Made by a program: the position numbers and the translations under genes. DNA of 8,185 nt from Ruminococcus flavefaciens (lineage in GTDB: Bacteria > Bacillota > Clostridia > Oscillospirales > Ruminococcaceae): NCBI GenBank assembly GCA_004554385.1, contig SFMO01000085.1:1-8185 (forward strand), given 5' to 3'. The first letter of the stretch is position 1, and every line of letters begins with the position of its first letter. Under the pieces are notes generated by a model, which was given only the letters and a program-made list of their open reading frames with translations, did no database searches and was not told where the DNA came from. This document shows positions 6,035 through 8,185 of the stretch, piece by piece.

Positions 6035-8026
6035 GTGAGTTTTTTCAGAAAAACTGCGGCGGTATGTGCAGCGGCTTCCGTACTATTAATTAATATGCCC
6101 GTTTTCGGAGCAGCCGCAGCAGATTCACACTACAAGGCGACAGCACCTTTCAGCGTTGAAAACGGAGTACTTACTCTTGCGGACGGACAGAAATGGTACA
6201 GGGTAAATGAATTTGAGAATGAAAGGGACTATATAATCTGCGTTAATGACGTGGAGGGCAGGCAAGTAATGCTCACCGCCGCGGATAACCGAAGCAGTGA
6301 ATACATCTGGCATTATTTCAGACGTACTATGGTCACAAGTGTTGCTCCTGAGTATACTACACTTTCCTCTGATTCATTCCGTCTTACATATCACGACGGA
6401 GAACTCTATACTGCCGCAAACTGGTGGACTGAAGGTGACAGCGCATGGGAATGCGACGGAAAATGTCTCAGCTATAACGAGAACGGGAGTTTGCATTATC
6501 TCAGATACAGCGGTGATTCTTTCTCGTGCACCGATGATGCCGCTGAGGCTTCGCAGGTCTGCATCTACTCAAAGGGAGAAGAGCTGAGCCGATGTATAGG
6601 CAGACAGCCTGCTGCGGAAAGTTATGTCATTGAAAGCAGCGGCTATGCAGCTCCTGTGTTTTCCATTGAGCTTTCAGACAATGACATCACAGCTGACAGT
6701 ATTAAGTGGTTCGTTGACGGCGAGGAGCAGGCTGCGCAGGGAATGTCCTTTACTGCTGAATGCCTTGTGGGAAAGCCTGTAGGAGTCCATCATGTCAGCT
6801 GTCTTGTTGAGGGACATGATGCAGAGAACATTCACTACAGGGAGCGCTCTGCGGAGGCGGCTTTTGTTATTGCAAAGGGAGTCATCTCTGATTCGGTCAT
6901 GACATTCTCGGACATCCATGAGGAGTATCAGTTAATAGACAGGGCAATAGAGCGGATAATGGACAGGACAGGCGGATATATACCTTCTCTTTTGATATGT
7001 ACAGGAGACCTTGTGAACGGTCCGACTGTGGATAAGGATATAATGCTCAGCAGATATTATCCTCAGATAGTTTCGCATCTTGGCGGACTTGACGCGGTTT
7101 TTGTTTCGGGCAATCATGATTCGGGAGAGGCAGCTTCTGTAATGTCAGCTTCCGCGGCACTGGGAGCGGAGAATAATACTCCCTTCGGCGGCAGGATATT
7201 CAGAGGTACATCTGCGGATGTCAGGTCAAATGGCAGAAACAGCCGCAGTGCAAAGGGGATAACAGTATATGGTCTTAACTTTGAAAGCTCTCTGTATCAC
7301 AGCGGCGGAGAGTATACATATTCCTACGACAGAGCTATAAAAGACGTTGAACGATTTCTTAAAAGCACTGCCGAAGACTATAACGGCGAGCTGGTCATTA
7401 TCTCTGCACATTCAGGACTTCACGTTCTTGGACTTCAGCCTCAGTCAGTCAATGCAGTCGGCAGGTCGATAGGAAAGTGGATAGGTGAAAATCAGTACAA
7501 TATTGACCGTTCATATGAACTTGCAGAGCTTATCAACAGCTATGCACGTAAGTACGATATGGATATAATGTATCTATTCGGACATGACCATTCAAGAGCT
7601 GAGACAGAATTCATACTCAGCGATGGGGACAGCCTCGTAAGCACTGAAAAATACAACAAAATGAGCTATGACACTCAGGAGCTGAGCTTTACATACGGTC
7701 ATGCAGGCTATCTGTCAACATCTATAGGCAGTGCTGATGCACATTTCAGCTTTATTTACCGCGACGGCGACCATTATTCCTATGATATAATGGATATTGA
7801 CGGGAATATCGTCCGACGCAGAGATATAATGGCAAAAAGTGATTTCCATGAGCCTGTAGTGACTTCAGCTGCTGTAACACCTGTCGAATCTGCTTTAGCT
7901 TCAACGACAAGAGCAAAGGCGGCAGCCGACAGTCCGAAAACAGGTGACAGAACATCAGCAGTGATTGCATTTATCCCTGCAGCAGTGCTGGTGCTTCTTG
8001 TGACAATGAAGAAAAAAGAAAGATAA
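6035..8026 (+). CDS. Secreted metallophosphoesterase with an SPKTG sorting signal
   Basis: The 663-residue protein is predicted to be exported and fixed to the cell wall, where it would cleave phosphoesters; the substrate is unknown. From the GTG start, residues 1-29 form a Sec signal peptide ending in GAAAA. Residues 30-200 are an unrecognised, probably beta-rich region with many aromatics; about 207-282 looks Ig-like (IKWFVDG). The calcineurin-like metallophosphoesterase domain follows with every metal-binding motif: D293-I-H295, G-D325, G-N360-H361-D, H459 in ISAHSG, and G-H517-D-H519. After a Thr/Ala linker come SPKTG (633-637), a hydrophobic stretch (641-656) and KKKER. SPKTG is a motif cut by class B sortase in Clostridioides difficile. 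No sortase gene is in the window. The gene follows the second PBP gene and may be read through its terminator. Confidence 0.87.
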   Translation: MSFFRKTAAVCAAASVLLINMPVFGAAAADSHYKATAPFSVENGVLTLADGQKWYRVNEFENERDYIICVNDVEGRQVMLTAADNRSSEYIWHYFRRTMVTSVAPEYTTLSSDSFRLTYHDGELYTAANWWTEGDSAWECDGKCLSYNENGSLHYLRYSGDSFSCTDDAAEASQVCIYSKGEELSRCIGRQPAAESYVIESSGYAAPVFSIELSDNDITADSIKWFVDGEEQAAQGMSFTAECLVGKPVGVHHVSCLVEGHDAENIHYRERSAEAAFVIAKGVISDSVMTFSDIHEEYQLIDRAIERIMDRTGGYIPSLLICTGDLVNGPTVDKDIMLSRYYPQIVSHLGGLDAVFVSGNHDSGEAASVMSASAALGAENNTPFGGRIFRGTSADVRSNGRNSRSAKGITVYGLNFESSLYHSGGEYTYSYDRAIKDVERFLKSTAEDYNGELVIISAHSGLHVLGLQPQSVNAVGRSIGKWIGENQYNIDRSYELAELINSYARKYDMDIMYLFGHDHSRAETEFILSDGDSLVSTEKYNKMSYDTQELSFTYGHAGYLSTSIGSADAHFSFIYRDGDHYSYDIMDIDGNIVRRRDIMAKSDFHEPVVTSAAVTPVESALASTTRAKAAADSPKTGDRTSAVIAFIPAAVLVLLVTMKKKER

Positions 8027-8046
8027 CAAAAAAGTCCGACTCAGAG
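8027..8046 (+). terminator. Left half of a terminator hairpin apparently split by the right IS
   Basis: Directly after the stop, AAAAAAGTCCGACT then CAG and AGT look like the A-rich left arm, the loop and the first bases of the right arm of a terminator. The expected remainder (CGGACTTTTT) is absent because the IS sequence starts here. It would be predicted at the far end of the IS, outside the window. Confidence 0.5.
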
Positions 8047-8184
8047 TGAAATGCTCCCCTTTTGTTAGACAATGTGGTATAATAGAAATATACCAAAATG
8101 AAGTCTAACGAAAGGGGACATTTTTATGCCAAAAGGAAAACCAAACAAGAGATATACACCTGAATTCAAGATCAAGGTTGTTGA
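8045..8184. repeat. Right arm of the 140-bp perfect terminal inverted repeat
   Basis: This is the exact reverse complement of 1-140. Base 8185 extends the IS one position further than the left arm does. Confidence 0.97.
8055..8118 (+). promoter_or_regulatory. IS promoter inside a fold-back hairpin covering the transposase ribosome site (right copy)
   Basis: Arms 8055-8070 and 8103-8118 pair over 16 positions, with one U-G wobble in RNA. An inner stem, TGGTATA (8075-8081) with TATACCA (8089-8095), can stack within it. The extended -10 TGG-TATAAT (8075-8083) lies in the interior, so the IS's own transcript should start near 8090 and lack the left arm. The right arm holds AAAGGGG (8111-8117), the transposase ribosome site. 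No good -35 is seen. Confidence 0.62.
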
Positions 8185-8185
8185 A
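8126..8185 (+). CDS. IS transposase (OrfA-like), N-terminal fragment cut by the window edge
   Basis: ATG at 8126, eight bases after AAAGGGG, opens a frame of 20 codons to the window edge. The start is identical to the left copy (MPKGKPNKRYTPEFK) and adds one more residue. The RYTPEFK stretch is typical of the helix-turn-helix domain at the start of IS3-family OrfA proteins. The rest of the gene is not in the window. Confidence 0.7.
   Translation, partial: MPKGKPNKRYTPEFKIKVVE

Larger units (their letters stand above)
8047..8185 (+). mobile_element. 5' end of an IS3-family-like insertion sequence, right copy (partial)
   Basis: This is the same element as at the left end, here reading rightward and out of the window. 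It opens with TGAAATGCTCCCC, then the hairpin and promoter region and 20 transposase codons. It starts 20 bases after the phosphoesterase stop and is co-oriented with that gene. Family assignment rests on the tip and the OrfA-like N-terminus only. Confidence 0.75.

Noticed and set aside
8047..8083. IS3-type junction promoter built when the IS circularises
   Set aside because: The -10 lies about 31 bases from the tip, so the matching -35 position falls inside the element (TCCCCT) and not in the abutting end. The extended -10 is the simpler reading.
1..8185. An IS-bounded composite transposon carrying the six genes
   Set aside because: The cargo looks like ordinary chromosomal genes (NAD synthesis, ThrH, PBPs), the full IS copies are not seen and no target duplication can be checked. 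A contig ended by repeats explains the ends better.

Overview
The window looks like a piece of chromosome from a Gram-positive anaerobe of the Ruminococcus / Oscillospiraceae type. This is an inference from gene style: strong AGGAGG ribosome sites, sigma-A promoters with 17-base spacers, a Streptococcus/Clostridia-type nicotinamidase, a surface protein with an SPKTG sorting signal and lipoprotein-like signal peptides. It carries six complete protein genes, and the first codons of the same transposase gene at each end.

Ends (1-140 and 8045-8185). The two ends are perfect reverse complements over 140 bases. Each is the 5' end of one insertion sequence of IS3/IS150-like appearance: terminal TG, extended -10 promoter, Shine-Dalgarno site and 19-20 transposase codons. 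Both transposases point outward. The shared length is close to a k-mer size used by metagenome assemblers, so the window is probably a complete contig that broke where it ran into a multicopy IS.

Left half, minus strand. A promoter at 2128-2156 drives thrH - pncA - nadE: a HAD-type phosphoserine phosphatase / homoserine phosphotransferase, a nicotinamidase and an NH3-dependent NAD+ synthetase. The last two are steps of NAD salvage and recycling. Upstream, also on the minus strand, lies a small membrane protein of the Sm_multidrug_ex (COG2426) family with its own promoter (2727-2755) and terminator (2172-2204).

Right half, plus strand. Starting from a divergent promoter (2792-2820), two tandem paralogous penicillin-binding transpeptidases (2862-4319 and 4492-5961) each have an intact SxxK, SxN and KTG triad, a PbpA-like short architecture and a lipoprotein-like N-terminus. 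Each has a TTGACG-N17-TATAAT promoter and ends in a hairpin terminator. They are followed by a secreted, probably sortase-anchored metallophosphoesterase (6035-8026). Its only visible upstream control is the terminator of the second PBP gene, so it may be expressed by readthrough. All three products act outside the membrane and could form a small cell-envelope module.

Most worth a second look: the tandem lipoprotein-like mini-PBPs; the SPKTG-anchored phosphoesterase; the IS leader, which can fold so that readthrough transcripts hide the transposase ribosome site; and the apparent insertion of the right IS into the loop of the phosphoesterase gene's terminator. No CRISPR array, tRNA, rRNA or riboswitch was recognised. 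No stretch longer than 300 bases lacks a gene.
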